Assembly (NCBI GenBank): GCA_025054775.1
Contig: JANWZA010000027.1
Span: 1 to 64,000, forward strand
Direction of reading: 5' to 3'
DNA from: Microscillaceae bacterium
GTDB taxonomy: Bacteria > Bacteroidota > Bacteroidia > Cytophagales > Microscillaceae
DNA: 64,000 bases
Part shown: positions 63,961-64,000 of the stretch, piece by piece
Position numbering within the stretch: position 1 is the first letter of the stretch
How the letters are laid out: the number at the start of each line of letters is the position of its first letter
Position numbers and translations under genes: made by a program
The notes under the pieces: generated by a model
What the model saw: the letters and a program-made list of their open reading frames with translations, nothing else
Told to the model about the DNA's origin: nothing
Databases searched by the model: none

Positions 63961-64000
63961 ATGAGCAATTACCGATTTGAAACCCTGCAAATCCATGCAG
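63961..64000 (+). CDS. metY: O-acetylhomoserine sulfhydrylase, N-terminus only
   Basis: The last 40 bases open a frame MSNYRFETLQIHA that runs off the window. The RFETLQxHAG opening is typical of O-acetylhomoserine aminocarboxypropyltransferase (MetY), a pyridoxal-phosphate enzyme that makes homocysteine from O-acetylhomoserine and sulfide. With only 13 codons, other Cys/Met-metabolism PLP enzymes cannot be excluded. Confidence 0.65.
   Translation, partial: MSNYRFETLQIHA

Overview
The window is AT-rich chromosomal DNA of a gliding or surface-associated member of the Bacteroidota, most likely Cytophagales-like. The evidence is a porP/sprF-gldK-gldL-gldM-gldN cluster, a full-length sprA, a giant secreted adhesin with a type IX secretion (T9SS) C-terminal sorting domain, a SusC/CirA-type TonB receptor, and many promoters of the Bacteroidota form TAnnTTTG. 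The species cannot be named from the sequence alone. No rRNA, tRNA, CRISPR array, prophage or intact insertion sequence was seen.

Layout. 0-2.3 kb: start of an enoyl-CoA hydratase (minus strand, cut by the edge), then plsX-fabH (phospholipid and fatty-acid initiation), ending at a strong bidirectional hairpin. 2.4-8.6 kb: the T9SS/gliding motor operon on the minus strand in the order porP, gldK, gldL, gldM, gldN, with a perfect 17-bp inverted repeat between gldK and gldL. 8.7-10.5 kb: rnhB, an unknown protein and a small lipoprotein. 10.6-18.2 kb: a 2517-residue modular adhesin, probably cargo of the same T9SS. 18.5-24.4 kb: nuoM, a histidine kinase, an orphan DppB-type permease, a small exported protein, and rpmI-rplT driven by its own promoter without infC. 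24.6-34.4 kb: a signalling region with a SpoIIE-type phosphatase split by a one-base frameshift, a Nudix hydrolase, a TPR sensor-kinase homologue whose phosphoacceptor His is Glu, its partner response regulator fused to a cyclase domain lacking its metal ligands, and a PAS histidine kinase overlapping an alpha/beta hydrolase.

34.4-34.9 kb holds a deleted IS1-family element with recognisable inverted ends. 35-44 kb: an acidic protein, a TonB receptor, a glycosyltransferase with an AXE1-type esterase, an amino acid permease, an orphan nuoB and a SpoIIAA-like protein. 44.4-51 kb: glyS, two GT2 glycosyltransferases and a carB without the C-terminal allosteric domain. 51-55 kb: a SPOR-like coiled-coil protein, a pair of LVIVD beta-propeller proteins that look like one protein split in two, and a GlmU-like left-handed beta-helix protein. 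55.4-62.6 kb: sprA (T9SS outer-membrane translocon). The window ends with a small unknown gene and the first codons of metY.

Working together: SprA, PorP and GldKLMN build the T9SS and gliding machine, and the adhesin is a likely substrate. Complex I genes (nuoM, nuoB) are scattered rather than in one nuo operon. The most unusual part is the 24.6-31.3 kb signalling region, where three proteins keep the fold of signalling enzymes but have lost their reading frame or key catalytic residues.
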